From Agapetus fuscipes (lineage: Eukaryota > Arthropoda > Insecta > Trichoptera > Glossosomatidae), in NCBI GenBank assembly GCA_951799405.1, contig OX637350.1:6433852-6497851 (forward strand): a stretch of DNA of 64,000 nt, read 5' to 3'. Position 1 is the stretch's first letter. Each line of letters starts with the position of its first letter. Under the pieces are notes generated by a model. It was not told where the DNA came from. It searched no databases and was given only the letters and a program-made list of their open reading frames with translations. Both the position numbers and the translations under genes were made by a program. Below are positions 10,717 to 21,802 of the stretch, one piece after another.

Positions 10717-13435
10717 AAAGTCAAGAAAACTAATCAAAATGGTTGAACGGAAAGAAACGGTCAAATTTGTCCCTAGTCTACAAAACTGTTGGCTCTAACT
10801 GTACCAGATTCCTGTTGGACATTCAAAATCAAAGCCACTATGATTGTTAGTTTTATTATTATTACTTCCACACGGGTCACAACCGTCAGCAATGATGAAC
10901 ATGATTGAATAGAAGATGATCATTAGGTACTGGCATACTATTGAAGTGTAACAAAAGGTAGTAGGAGATGATATAAAATAAGGCAATTATCTCGGGCCGT
11001 CGCACGTACATACATTGTCGCTAGAGATCGTGCAGACACGCTCCTCCGCCCGGGAACAGAATATACATGCAATATTAGCGGGATTAGAGTGCGAGACAAG
11101 TGACTTACCTAAGTAAGTCGCGGCGACTAATGCCGACCGAAACAAACTTCGGCTAAACTCGGGATAAGAACACTTTTGCGCTTCCGCTAATACGCAAACA
11201 AATATTAAACCGGGCTTAGGCCCGCACTACTTAAATAGCCAGGCGCTGAAAGCATAATTTGTTTGTTTTTATACAAATATCACGAGTCTTTAAATAAATT
11301 ATGTGAAGAAATGTGCTGGAATTGTACACTTTTCAAAACGAATTCTTCATCCTCTTTTAAAAAATCGTGAATAGGAATGCCACCATCTCGGCAATTTTCC
11401 TGGCCAGAAATAAGTATTCATACATTCTTAGAACTAGAAGAGATTAAAGTTATGTGATGTAATACACCATATTTAATGAAATCCACACATTAATTGACAT
11501 AGACAAACTTTTGACGTCATACTGCTGAGTTGCTCGTGCAAACAAAATATATTTTGTGGCTGGTTGCAGAGTTGAATAAAGTGTGACGTTTGCCAAAAGA
11601 AAAAAAGCATTTAAATTAAAATTTTTGCAGTATCCTTTTTCCTTTAACCCTGTTAAAATTTAAGGACCAAACACGTATGCAACTATTAATTCACTCACGT
11701 TTGTAGGTAAATTTTACTATGAGTACACTCGGCGTGAAACAAATTTGAATGAACAGTTCACGCGCCAGGTGAATGGTGCCTGCAGGCGCACTCGCCTTGT
11801 GAGTCAGCCATTCACCGAGGCCATAACTTGAATTAAATTAAGAACAATATTTACTCGGCGGGCGTCGAGATAAATGATATTGCACCGCTTAGCAATGTTT
11901 ATGCCCGGTTAGGGTGAACGTGGGGCTTGCATAGGACCAAGGAATGTATTTAGAGACGTCTTGGTACTGCAGCTGCGATGGAATATTCTAATTTGCTTAA
12001 TTATTTTGGCTTTTCGGTTCCAAGGTCATCTACAAAACTACACAAAAGGTTGTATAGTTTTTTAATTTATTAAAATAAGTATTTTTCACATATGAATGTA
12101 CCTTCCATCATAAAAACACCCTCAAGTTGTAAATTACCTAGGTGTGCCCATAAACATTCTAACACCTCGTCTCCTTAGTGTTTGTTTGTCTTATTTCCAT
12201 CAAAAGTTATTTCAATGTTAGCATATGTATTCAACAAATGTGTCTTATGAAAACTGGAAATTCATTTAAAAAATATTTAAAACAAATCTCACATAATCGT
12301 GTTTGAGATTTTTTTCTTAGCTCAGATTGTGTAAACACTTTATTGAAAGGTCATATTTGAATCAAATGGTGAATAAGCCAAACAAGCACTGGAGTGATAG
12401 CCTGTGTATCTGTAGACTGCACCTTGAAATATATATTTTAGCTTATAGCAAAAAAGTATTGCTTAAATTGGCGCTTGATATGAAGGCCATGCTGGCTCTT
12501 GCTGCATCCACAGATAATCTTTTTTATTGTGAATGACAAAAATGTAATGGAAAAAATAAACGTTCGAAAAGCTTTCGTTTTTCTTTTTAGAAAGAAGAAA
12601 AACCTGAAGAAAAAGTTAAGATGCCACGGTCTTACAAAGAATAGCATTGAATAAGACGTTTCAAAAAACGTACAATAAAAATTTGCATGCTTTCAGTACG
12701 TAAGTATTTCAATGCCTTGGAAGAGCTTAAATACATTCGTCTGCAACAAGAGTTAGACATAAACGGAGAGTGAGTAGTCCGTTTCTTAGCTCGTCTGTGT
12801 GCATGCATTTTAAACAGCCGATCAGCGGGTAAGGAAAGCGCAGAACAAAGTTGCAAATTAATCCGCAAATAAGACGAAGACAGACAGGCTGAATAGCTAG
12901 GAGGTGATTTGGCAGCGAAGTAGAGCTGCTTCGCTGGGAAGAAGTACTGTAAAATTGCCACAGCGTTTTAGTGTGATTCGTAAAATTACGGGCACGACTT
13001 CCGTGACAGGGAGAACTGCATGTCACAGTAATTTAGGGGAGAGACTGCCAACTACGAAATTATCAAAATGACAAGAACAATAAAACTTTTTAAAATGTAT
13101 CCTTTTTACAAATTCATGATACCCACAAACTTTTTCCGTATAAATCATAACATGTTGAGTACGTTCTTTTAAAACCGTTACATTTATAAAATAAGAAACT
13201 GGTTTATGCGATTAAAGTTTCGGACAGTCTTAATAAGTATGTGATTATATTTTATGACTTGCATACTTCTTTTAAGGTTTTTTTCTCAATAAGAACCAAA
13301 TAAGGCGTAGAAGAATCAGCAAAATACTGAGACGAAACATTTTTGAATAATGTAAACACAAAAATGCAAATAAGCAGCACATACAGCATTTTTTCTTTAT
13401 GCGTTGTTTCCAAAGGGGTCACGCATGGCGTGTAC
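10717..13435. other. Unique intronic DNA with two GC-richer islands
   Basis: No gene is supported. 10980-11235 and 11740-11960 are less AT-rich and non-repetitive. The first contains the palindrome GACTTACCTAAGTAAGTC (11101-11118), but translation on either strand meets stops. Overlapping minus frames at 12632-13026 give low-complexity Ser/Leu-rich peptides. The rest is AT-rich and unassigned. Confidence 0.4.
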
Positions 13436-13570
13436 AATATTTTTATTTACGCAGGTAAGGGGGCTTGCTTTACACCAATCATTTTGTTTACTCAATCTGA
13501 CGCCCTTGCTGGTGATCCAACTCTAGCTCTCTGCATGGAATACAAACATTCTATCAACAAATAAAGACCG
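13436..13570 (-). repeat. tRNA-headed SINE-like repeat, family B (decayed)
   Basis: Read on the minus strand it starts with GGTCTTTATTTGTTGATAG and TGTTTGTATTCCATGCAGAG, an eroded version of the tRNA-like head at 19440-19498. It ends in TTGGTGTAAAGCAAGCCCCC, which matches the same body in that copy. The body segment is also homologous to the HP3 head. Confidence 0.5.
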
Positions 13571-13693
13571 TATTTTATCAACAAAAAAATCATAGGTGTG
13601 ACTTAGTTTTTTTTTTTAATATTTTTGTGAAGAGGAATATAATTCACCAAACAAAACCTGCCCAGTTGTCTTCATGCGAAAGTAGAAGCTTGT

Positions 13694-14470
13694 GTGCATG
13701 CAATTGCATCTGTTGAACCAGGGTCGAAGTTATGGTCAAATGGGCCAGACGTGATTCTAACCAACGTTCGTGATCATCTTTTGACAACTCGAGTACCACT
13801 CTCCATTGGGGGAGAGCTGATTCAGCCCTCCGACTCAGTCAGACTTCTAGGAGTCACACTGGATCGGAACCTCACAATGGGAGAGCAATTGAACTTGACT
13901 GTATCTTCCTCATTTTTTGAACTTCGCCAGATAAAGGCGATCAGGAGATGTTTACCGTCGGGAGCAGTCAAGACCCTGGTTAATGCCTTTGTGATGTCAC
14001 GAGTTGACTATTGCTCAACGCTGTACATAGGTCAGCCGAAAAAGCAGTTCAACCGTCTTCAGTCTGTGCTGAATTCAGCGGCAAGACTCATATTCGGGAT
14101 GTCTAAATTTACTCGCATTACTCCATTGTTAGGGAAACTGCATTGGCTTCGTTTTCCGGAGAGGGTGGTCTACCGTGTTTGTCTGATGGTGTATAAGGCT
14201 GTAAATGGTACAGCTCCTTCATATTTGGCTGACATGTTTACACCCGTTGAGAGGGATTTGAGGCGCCAAACGCTCAGATCTGCAGGGGATGGCGTGGTGG
14301 ACTTGGTTCAGCCACACCGTCAGACACGCACTAATTTTGGGGACCGTGCTTTCCGGTTTGCGGGACCAATGGAGTGGAACAGACTGCCACCTAATGTGAG
14401 GAAGGCAAAGACTGTTGGTGTCTTTAAAGGAGCACTAAAGACACATCTTTACAAGAAATCTTATCCGTGA
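13694..14470 (+). CDS. LINE ORF2 C-terminal fragment (L2/CR1-like)
   Basis: A 258-codon frame that aligns with the C-terminal half of ORF2 proteins of the L2/CR1/Jockey-type non-LTR retrotransposons. The visible landmarks are VRLLGVTLD (49-57), SRVDYCSTLYIG (102-113), the NSAARLIFG stretch (127-135), ITPLLGKLHWL (142-152), NGTAPSYLADM (171-181), FGDRAFRFAGPMEWNRLP (215-232) and FKGALKTHLY (244-253). The endonuclease and the RT catalytic palm (YADD) are missing, so it is a 5'-truncated insertion and the first Met is not a real start. After the stop a short 3' UTR (GGCGCTCTTTAATTA...) ends in an AT dinucleotide run at 14550-14565. The frame has no interruption, so the insertion is not very old. 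It cannot act on its own. Confidence 0.85.
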   Translation: MHAIASVEPGSKLWSNGPDVILTNVRDHLLTTRVPLSIGGELIQPSDSVRLLGVTLDRNLTMGEQLNLTVSSSFFELRQIKAIRRCLPSGAVKTLVNAFVMSRVDYCSTLYIGQPKKQFNRLQSVLNSAARLIFGMSKFTRITPLLGKLHWLRFPERVVYRVCLMVYKAVNGTAPSYLADMFTPVERDLRRQTLRSAGDGVVDLVQPHRQTRTNFGDRAFRFAGPMEWNRLPPNVRKAKTVGVFKGALKTHLYKKSYP

Positions 14471-14566
14471 TTTGAGAGGGCCCTTGAGGTGTGACACACA
14501 CAAAAACGGCGCTCTTTAATTATGTGTACATTAAAATAAATTATCCTTATATATATATATATAACG
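14471..14566 (+). mobile_element. 3' UTR and AT tail of the L2/CR1-like LINE
   Basis: Short untranslated tail of the LINE at 13694. It holds GGCGCTCTTTAATTATGTG, AAAATAAA and a TA dinucleotide run (14551-14564). A brief 3' UTR with a simple-repeat end is usual for this group. Confidence 0.6.
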
Positions 14567-16846
14567 TTATTCTGTTATTCCGAATACGCTAGTCGAACAA
14601 GCGACTTGATCCCTGGCCATAACACCGTCAAGAGAGTTATGTTAAAGATAGATTTCTTGTATCTGCTAATCCGTTCGTTAATAACATTTGTGCTGTTGAC
14701 ACGCTTATAATTATCACTCTGAGATATTATTTGCAAATATAAAGTTATGTAGGTACGGTTGAAGTTCAAGTTTGTTCCTGAAAATAACATTGCTGTACTG
14801 TAAAGTTCACTCGCTACTGGAGCACACTATATCTATGAACTTTAACATTTCCCTTCTGGGCCAGACGCGATGCAAGACCAGCGATGTATCACCGCTATTA
14901 CAAATTGTAATAGTGCGATGTTAACAGGGGCAGTTGGAAACTGAGAGCAAAACATTTCAAGACTATGGGTCACCAGTCTCCTGATTTCCTTTTTTCTCCT
15001 TCTCAAGAAGCGGCCAACACTTCTTATCGACATAAGAGTTTCTTTTCGAGATCGTTGCCATAGTCTATCGGAACTGGAGTTTTGAAAAAAATTACACATC
15101 TTTTTGATGGAATTTTTCAGCCTGATGATGGTATGACGTGATGTTGATAAAACTGTTGGTAGTAATCCGGACGGGGATCGGGAATCAGGATAAAGGAAGA
15201 ACACCGGAGAGGACTAAAACTCGCAGAAATCAAAGTCGCTATTTTTAACACCCCATGTATTCGTCAAAATTTACACCCGCCACAACCCTCTTGATCGGAG
15301 GTCGGTACAACAGAGAGACAGTACACATACGAAATGACAGAAGACACAAAAAGGTCTTATTTTTCTAACTTTAGATGGCTTTAGATTGTAGTTTGATCAA
15401 CTATCGGGCTAAAATCAGACCAACTGTTATAGGTAAAAAATACTTCTGATGAAGGACGGTGTTTATCATGCGGCTCTCAAAGAGGATTTGAGACATTCGT
15501 TTAGGTTTTGGTGCATAATTAAGGGTTTTAATCTTATCAATTGGATGTTTGGATTATAAAATATAATTTTAACACTGATTTTTGAACTGAAATTTTTTCT
15601 TTACACCAAATTTAATACATAGCTTTTTTTACTATGAAGGTTGAATAAATAGCTAACATCAATAAATAAAGCAGGTAGGTAGATGTATAATAAAGCTTAA
15701 TGCAAGCACCAATTTTCCTAAAATCACAGAAATTCAGCAACATTAAAATTCGATGCTATTGAATAGGTGATTGATCAAACACCGTTTCTTCTATTTAAAC
15801 AAACAATTCATATTCGCGATGAAGCAGCCCTGTAAGAAGTCCATCTAATTCTGTACCGCATACATGTTCATTAAATGAGAATGCCTTTTGCTATCTGGCG
15901 CTGACCGCTGCTCGCACAACACCAGACTTTTGCATCCGAAACAACTTTGACTCTGAAGCCGTCCAGAGTTGTTGTGACTTCGGACTGGAGATTTAAATTC
16001 GTTCTCGCTGCAGTGATAATTATTATTGCACCCGTATTGTTCCTGTCAGGCCGAGTGCTGGGAGGCCGCTACGCGATACATTTTGTACTGAAAACGAAAT
16101 GTATGTGGGTGGTACAATGTTATATGGAATGAAGTCTTGAATCTATATACATACCGAGTGCCTTTGTGAATGGGAATCCCAGTTAAGAGAATTATTTGTC
16201 CAATGCATTTATTCACACTTATTTTTATCAAGTTCTAAAATTGAAAGTTATCTTTAACCAATGATATTTTTCGAAGCACATAATACGAAACAATTCCATG
16301 CAAATTGCAAAAATCGATCGATTTCAACAAAGTGTGTCTTTATTTACTATTTACTTATGCACCCGAAAAGACAACGAAAAGATTACGCACTGTGTAATAT
16401 GAAGCTTAATTGAACTGAATAACTGCTGATTCACTGATTTAAGAAATCTCGGATAAGACATTTTATGCGGATTAACTTCTCATAGTTAGTGAACTAATCA
16501 TAAAGAAGTGTCTATGAAAAACTTCTAAGCTGCAGGATTTTCTTTTTTTCTTTATCGTTTTCTTTCGTAAAAATACAAAAAAGGTGCATTTATTTTAATA
16601 GCCAATGTTAGGTTAATATATTACTTATTTAATTTTAACTTTGAGGTTTTGATATTATTTCTGATTATTTGTATCCAGCCTTCACAATAAATTAGAACCA
16701 GCCCCTCCGAAACTGAGAAACCTCTTCAAGTGTAGTGGTTGGAGTAGGTCTGGTCCCTAAGCCTACACAAATAAATCGATTCCACCCCTGCAAGGACAAC
16801 AATGTAATAAGTTAGGTGTAGCTTATTGCTTATTTTGTTCACAGAG
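14567..16846. other. Unique intronic DNA
   Basis: No gene is supported. A 120-codon minus frame at 14842-15204 is Arg/Ser-rich and unrecognised. The remainder is AT-rich, with runs of T and A near 15580-15640 and 16540-16660. Confidence 0.4.
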
Positions 16847-17064
16847 TTCCTTAATTTATAGGTCGGTATCTGGCTGACCGGCCATACTTTATAAAAAAGT
16901 TCACATTGCCAATGTCACCCCTGTTTCAAGGAAAGTCATCAATAGTTGCAGGGCATATGCTCATGGAATATGGCATCTGTAAGCGCAAACTTATACGTGT
17001 CTGCTTGTGGGCATGCACCTAATATGAATTCCAAATGTCATATATATATTTGCAACTAAGATAT
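16847..17064 (+). mobile_element. HP3 repeat
   Basis: Starts TTCCTTAATTTATAGGTCGG and ends TTTGCAACTAAGATATGA. The hairpin cap is kept (TGTAAG, loop CGCAAA, CTTATA). The first arm of the outer stem is shortened (TGCAGGGCATATGCTCATGG), so this copy is internally deleted. Confidence 0.7.
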
Positions 17065-17950
17065 GACGGAAAATTTCTGAGCAATAATATTGTTTCCTGA
17101 AACAGTACTATGTGTTTAACATGTATGCACACTGGGCACTCCAGATACAGGCGCGTTTCTAGGCCTGGTGACGTCACTCTGAGGTGGCTCAGTCCAATTA
17201 TTTCACCGCCGAGATGTTTTGTGTTTGAAGTTACTTGCAGGTGCACTACCCGCGTCTCTCGAGTGCTTTCTAACAATGTACGGAGCCAGCAGGATTGTGG
17301 AGTTATGTGTGGTGAAGAGGCCGAGATGCCGGAGTTACGTGATTTATTTTTATGACCCCAGTTAATAATAGCTAACTAGCTGCCACTCGTAGAAATTCTT
17401 AAAAAACTCTTCAACAAAAAAATACGTGTAAGAATGATAAAATTCCTCTTTTTTTTACTTCTTCCTGTGACTTTTTAATGAAGATTGGCAGCCTTTTATA
17501 CTGCAGCAAGAAAGAGGGATCGCAAGGCTGTTTATCAATGAAAATAAATAGGGTCTACGATTTCGTAGACAAACGGTCGTTTTAGCTTTCAGCCATATGT
17601 ACCTGCTCTCATGTATGTAAATGTAGGTAATAATCCTTAATTATATTACCCTTCGTCGTCGTCTTTCGTCGTCGAGTTTCGATTTTCAAAATCAATGCCA
17701 TCACAGCAGATAAAACACATTCATGATCTATGGCAAATTAAATTTTTGTATATATGCTGCAATGCTGCGAGCTTTCGCGTATGTGTTTAAAAATATACAA
17801 AAACTTCTTTCAATAAATCTGTTTGTTCATATTGAAAATGTATGGAACTATATTGACATCTAGCGGCAAAACGTGAAAGTTTTTTTTATATTTTCTTTTA
17901 TTTCATGCAAATTAAAAAAAAAAAAAAAACTAAAAAAAAATGGATTTAAA
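17065..17950. other. Unique interval
   Basis: 17110-17355 is GC-richer and non-repetitive, with overlapping frames on both strands and no recognised domain. 17880-17945 is A/T homopolymer-rich. No gene is supported. Confidence 0.4.
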
Positions 17951-18669
17951 TCTGTAATCTAAGTTGCAAATATATATAACATTTGAGACATGTATAAGTT
18001 CCCGCTTACATATGCTGCATGTGCACTTACAACATAACAACCCATTCCCAATGAACATAAGCCCTGCAACTCTTGCCAACCTTCCCTGAAACAAAGGTGA
18101 AATTTGCAAAGTAAACCATTTTTTAAAGTATGGGTGGTCAGCCTCATACCAAACTATAAGTCAAGAAAATTATTTTGTGTATTTCTTTACATAATCTAAG
18201 TTGCAAAGATACATACCATTTGAGATTCATATTAAATGCATTCCCACACGCAGACAGGTAAAAGTTCGCGCTTACAAATGCCCAATGTGGACTTACAAAA
18301 TAAAAAACTAATCTCAAATGAACATAAGCCCTGCAACTCTTGTCAACTTTTCCTCAAACAGAGATAAAATTTTCATGGTAAACCATTCTTACAGTATGGG
18401 TGGTCAGCCACATACTAACCTATAAGTCAAGGAAATTATTTTGTTAAGTTCTATAATCTAAGTTGCAAAGATACATACCATTTGAGATTCATATTAAATG
18501 CATTCCCACAAGCAGACATTTATAAGTTCGCGCTTACCCATAATGCATGTAGACTTACAACATAAAAACCCAATCTCAAATTAATATAAGCCCTGCAACT
18601 CTTGCGAACCTTCCCTTAAACACAGCTGAAATCTGCAAAGTGAACCATTTTATAAAGTATGGGTGGTCG
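17951..18669 (-). repeat. Tandem array of three HP3 repeats
   Basis: Three minus-strand HP3 copies (17951-18168, 18191-18433, 18452-18669) lie head to tail. The linkers between them are alike (CAAGAAAATTATTTTGT and CAAGGAAATTATTTTGT), so the array arose by tandem duplication and not by three insertions. The hairpin arms CATTTGAGATT/AATATAAGC are visible in each. The last copy stops at GGGTGGTC without the head. Confidence 0.75.
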
Positions 18670-18803
18670 ATTTTCTTTTACCAAGGCTGCATGTTTTTAT
18701 TTTACATTTTTTCCGAATTTTAGCTCGAGGAAACTATGCGCAATATACACATTCACCAAATGTTAAGGGGCTGGGCTGCGTAGCAGCCAGGGGCAACGCC
18801 CCT
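18670..18803 (+). mobile_element. Possible Helitron-like 3' terminus
   Basis: Two perfect hairpins lie side by side: GGCTGC-GTA-GCAGCC (18774-18788) and AGGGGC-AAC-GCCCCT (18789-18803), followed by AG and then T. A stem-loop close to a CTAG end followed by a host T resembles Helitron 3' ends. No 5' TC terminus or Rep/helicase is visible, so this is tentative. The segment separates the HP3 trio from an inverted HP3 copy. Confidence 0.35.
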
Positions 18804-18848
18804 AGTAATATATTAAATATGCGATTATTTCTTTGTCTTTTGTTAGTA

Positions 18849-19052
18849 AAAGGCTGACCATTCATACTGTAAAAAATGGTTCACTTTGCCAACATCAACT
18901 TTGTTTCAGGGAAGGTCGGCAAAAGTGTGCAAGGCTTATGTTCATTTGAGGTTTATATTTTCAGCATTTGTAAACGCGAACTTACACGTGCCTGTTTGTG
19001 AGCATGGATTGAATGAATTTTAAATGTTAATATATCTTTTTGCAACTAAGAG
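18849..19052 (+). mobile_element. HP3 repeat
   Basis: Starts AAAAGGCTGACCATTCATACTG and ends TTTTTGCAACTAAGAGT. The cap TTGTAA-ACGCGAA-CTTACA is intact. It faces the tandem minus-strand trio about 180 bp upstream, so the two sides could pair in a transcript. Confidence 0.75.
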
Positions 19053-19279
19053 TATTGATTAATCTAGATGCACATGTTACTGTAATTCTGTCACCAATTC
19101 TTTTACATTGCATTTCTCCATCAATTCATTAAAATCTATCAACTTTTAAAAATATTTACAACCTTTAATTGATTCTATATTACTTTTATCACATTCTTTT
19201 GCAATTTCAATCACACCAAAATCACTTAGCTAATACGCAACTAAGCTACACATATAGTGTAACTTCTTGTTTGCGTTAT

Positions 19280-19500
19280 TTATCGCCACATAATCGTTGC
19301 ATGTGGCGATTAGGGACCTATTTATTTTTACAGGTAAGGGGGCCGGCCTCACACCAACCATTTTCAGTTGAAGTGGAAGTTTCCCAGCTCCCGGGGGGGC
19401 TGTCTCTCATTTCTTGTGAAGGATGAGTAAACCTTGAGATCGAACCCTTGCTCTCGGCAAGGAATGCAAGCATTCTACTAATTGAGCTATCGACCTTTTT
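19280..19500 (-). repeat. tRNA-headed SINE-like repeat, family B
   Basis: On the minus strand it begins GGTCGATAGCTCAATTAGTAG with an A-box TAGCTCAATTAGTAGAATGC (19470-19489) and a B-box-like AGGGTTCGATCTC (19436-19448). A body follows, then GGTTGGTGTGAGGCCGG (around 19343-19361), which matches the HP3 head. It ends in a perfect 10-bp stem ATCGCCACAT/ATGTGGCGAT (19282-19291 and 19301-19310). Pol III transcription is inferred from the boxes. Confidence 0.65.
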
Positions 19501-19722
19501 ACGAGCTTGGTCATCGTCGCTACAAAGTGAAAGGCTGTAAGGCTGGATGGACCTGTGGTGACCGGTCATTGGTAAAGGTTTATGAATTTTTCAACTCGAA
19601 AGCAACTGCGAAGAGCAAATTTGAAAACATAAGTGGTATATTTTTTGTGCTCCGCCGGGATTCGAACCCACAACCTTCCATTCAGGTCCGAAGTGTTACC
19701 ACTGAACTACGGACCGGTCCTA
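19501..19722 (-). repeat. tRNA-headed SINE-like repeat, family C
   Basis: The best-preserved copy of this family. On the minus strand GGACCGGTCCGTAGTTCAGTG leads to a consensus-like B-box GGGTTCGAATCCC (19657-19669) and CGGCGGAGCAC. It abuts the 5' end of the family B copy with no spacer, both in the same orientation. Confidence 0.68.
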
Positions 19723-20179
19723 ATAAGCCAATTTAAATCAAGGCACATGTAATTAATTAAACTAAGGCAGTTGGATTGTAAATGAAATACCTCGGCCGCG
19801 CGTGTAATATTCGGTATTATGTTAGCGTCAAAGACGTGAACGTCTGGTCCGGTAACCAGACGATTATAAATCACGGCAAGCTAAATGTTGCCAGCTTGCC
19901 ATACATGGCTGGAACGCTGGGATTCCCAGCCGCGCTAAACTGACTGTCACCCTAAAATGCTCCCCTATTATTCTATCATTTTCATTAGAGATACCATATA
20001 ACAATATATGAAAGGACAGTCTGATGTTAAAATTTCTTTTTAAAATTCATGAAAAATTGTGAAGGAGATGTTTTACAATGAGTTTTTTGGTAGGAGCAAG
20101 GCTCCCATGAAGAACAGGAATTTTAGGCTTACATGCCCGGTTGATGATGCTTGAGATATGCTTAAGGGATTTTTTGACT
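19723..20179. other. Unique DNA
   Basis: No gene or repeat. 19790-19940 is slightly GC-richer. The minus frames at 20047-20371 are the antisense of the LINE relic that follows. Confidence 0.4.
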
Positions 20180-20345
20180 TGGCTAATGGAAGACCGAGAA
20201 AGGTATGGATGGACCAAAATTCCAAAATTGCGAAAGAAGGGAATATCTAGAGTCATAATAAAAGGAGAGCCTGTATGAAGAAGGTAATGAATCTGGAGGA
20301 AATGAAAAAAATGTGTAAGGACCAAAAAAAATGGCGGTTGATCTG
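20180..20345 (+). pseudogene. LINE ORF C-terminal relic
   Basis: Broken reading frames give RPRKVWMDQ, then HNKRRACMKKVMNLEEMK and CKDQKKWRLICNVGG before a stop, with frameshifts and a stop between. This is the same C-terminal end as in the LINE at 61691-62233. Together with the 3' UTR after it, this locus shows the full order ORF end, spacer, HP3. Confidence 0.75.
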
Positions 20346-20731
20346 TAATGTTGGCGGCTAGGGTTTTTCAAAAAAAAAAAAATTTTTTAATTAGAATTTG
20401 TTTTCTGTTTAGTTTTTTGATGTCCATATATATTATTGTTTATTGATTTTAAAAATGTAATTAATTGTGTATGTTCCTTGACTTATGGGTTGGTATGCGG
20501 CTGACCACCCGTGCTGTAGAAAATGGTTCACTTTGCATATTTCTCCCCTGTTTTCAGGGAAGGTCGGCAAGAGTTGCAGGGGGTATGTCCATGTGAGATT
20601 CGGTTTTTTATATTGTAGGATCACATGCGGCATGTTTAAGCGCGAATTTGTGCATGTCTGTTTGTGAAAGTGCATATAATGTGACTCTTTAATGTTACAT
20701 ATATTTTGCAACTTAGATTAGATTAGATTAG
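20346..20731 (+). mobile_element. LINE 3' UTR: spacer plus HP3 with GATTA tail
   Basis: The spacer 20346-20473 aligns with the spacer of the minus-strand LINE at 61584-61690 (GTAATGTTGGCG, GAATTTGTTTT, AAAATGTAATTA, TGTTCCTTGACTTAT). HP3 follows at 20474-20731 and ends in a GATTA repeat (20716-20730), the same tail as at 61326. Two independent insertions with identical order show that HP3 is part of the LINE and not a chance neighbour. Confidence 0.8.
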
Positions 20732-20950
20732 TTGCCATGGTCTATGGGCGCTAGAGTTTCCGAACGTTTCACGCATGTCAACGATGTCTATCAGAAGATC
20801 TTTATGAAATTGTGATTGTTTTTTAATAAAGATCATTTCACTTTTACGCTGAAGAGGCCCATCGTAGATATGGGTGAAACGTCCTAAAGCTTCAGCTGCC
20901 ACAGACCATGGCAGCAGATTCCGGAAAACATCTCTCCTGCGACTCCCATA
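20732..20950. mobile_element. Fold-back element FB-2
   Basis: Left arm GCCATGGTCTATGGGCGC...AACGTTTCACGCATGTC (20734-20785) is inverted at 20848-20916 (GCTGAAGAGG...GAAACGTCC...CAGACCATGGCAGC). The motif pair ACGTTTCRC and CTTCAGCG is shared with single-arm copies at 49926-50019 and 63871-63960. Such sequences often accompany Penelope-like elements, but no RT is present here. It sits directly after the HP3 tail. Confidence 0.55.
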
Positions 20951-21802
20951 CAAGCATATGTAAGTATGCCAGATATGATAAAATAATCCTTTATCTTGCA
21001 AATAATACTTATAAATATATTATGTTGATTTGATCAGGTAATGATTAAAGTCAAAAAGAAAAAAAAATATATTATGATATAAATTGTTGGTACCATTCAA
21101 ACCATTTCAATTACTTAAGTTTTGGCTTAAGATTAAAAGGGTTTGGTTTTAATAAAATAACTTAAAACAAAACGGAAAATTTGATAACAAACCCATAGTT
21201 AAAATGAACATAATACTTTTGTGGAAAACAGACATTATGTATATTTATTAAATCCTGGAACGTTATTTTATTTTTATTCTAGAAAAGTCCATAGTTTTTC
21301 TGGGCATCTAACAAAGACGCTTTGCATGAGCTTAGTACTTACATACAAAATAATACAAAAATGAAAATATGTTAATACCTATGAGCAATTGTGTTTAGTT
21401 TTGTCAATTTCCAATGCATTTATTTAAACGTTTTAAAACTGCATAATTTATCTTCTATAATAAATGCGTAACCTCATTATTTTGTTTTATTCATTTTTGT
21501 CATTCTGTTTAAACGTTATGCAGAACAGTCGTTTTCCAGGTGAACCACAATTCGTATTTAATTCCGATAGCTACAGCATACAATAATTACTAATCCCATG
21601 AGATTTCCCATTAAGTTAATATATAAAGTTAATACACAACATACGAGTAGCAGTTTACAAGTAACAAGTTAAAATAAATACGTGTACACTCACTAACATA
21701 GTTGTGACAATTTAGCGTACGCAGATTAAAATTATCATTAGAGGTCCTGTTTTAGTTTCCATTTGAACTAAAACGCTGTACTTGATACTAGGGATATCTA
21801 GA
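20951..21802. other. Unique AT-rich DNA
   Basis: No gene or recognised repeat. Long AT-rich stretch. Confidence 0.4.

Noticed and set aside
11101..11118. Palindrome GACTTACCTAAGTAAGTC with GTAAGT donor-like parts
   Set aside because: Both sides meet stop codons in the frames that would use it as a splice donor.
14842..15204. 120-codon minus-strand frame
   Set aside because: Basic, low-complexity peptide with no recognisable domain or splice context.
19436..19500. Possible tRNA gene on the minus strand
   Set aside because: A- and B-boxes are good but the anticodon and acceptor stems do not pair, and the sequence continues as a repeated SINE body.
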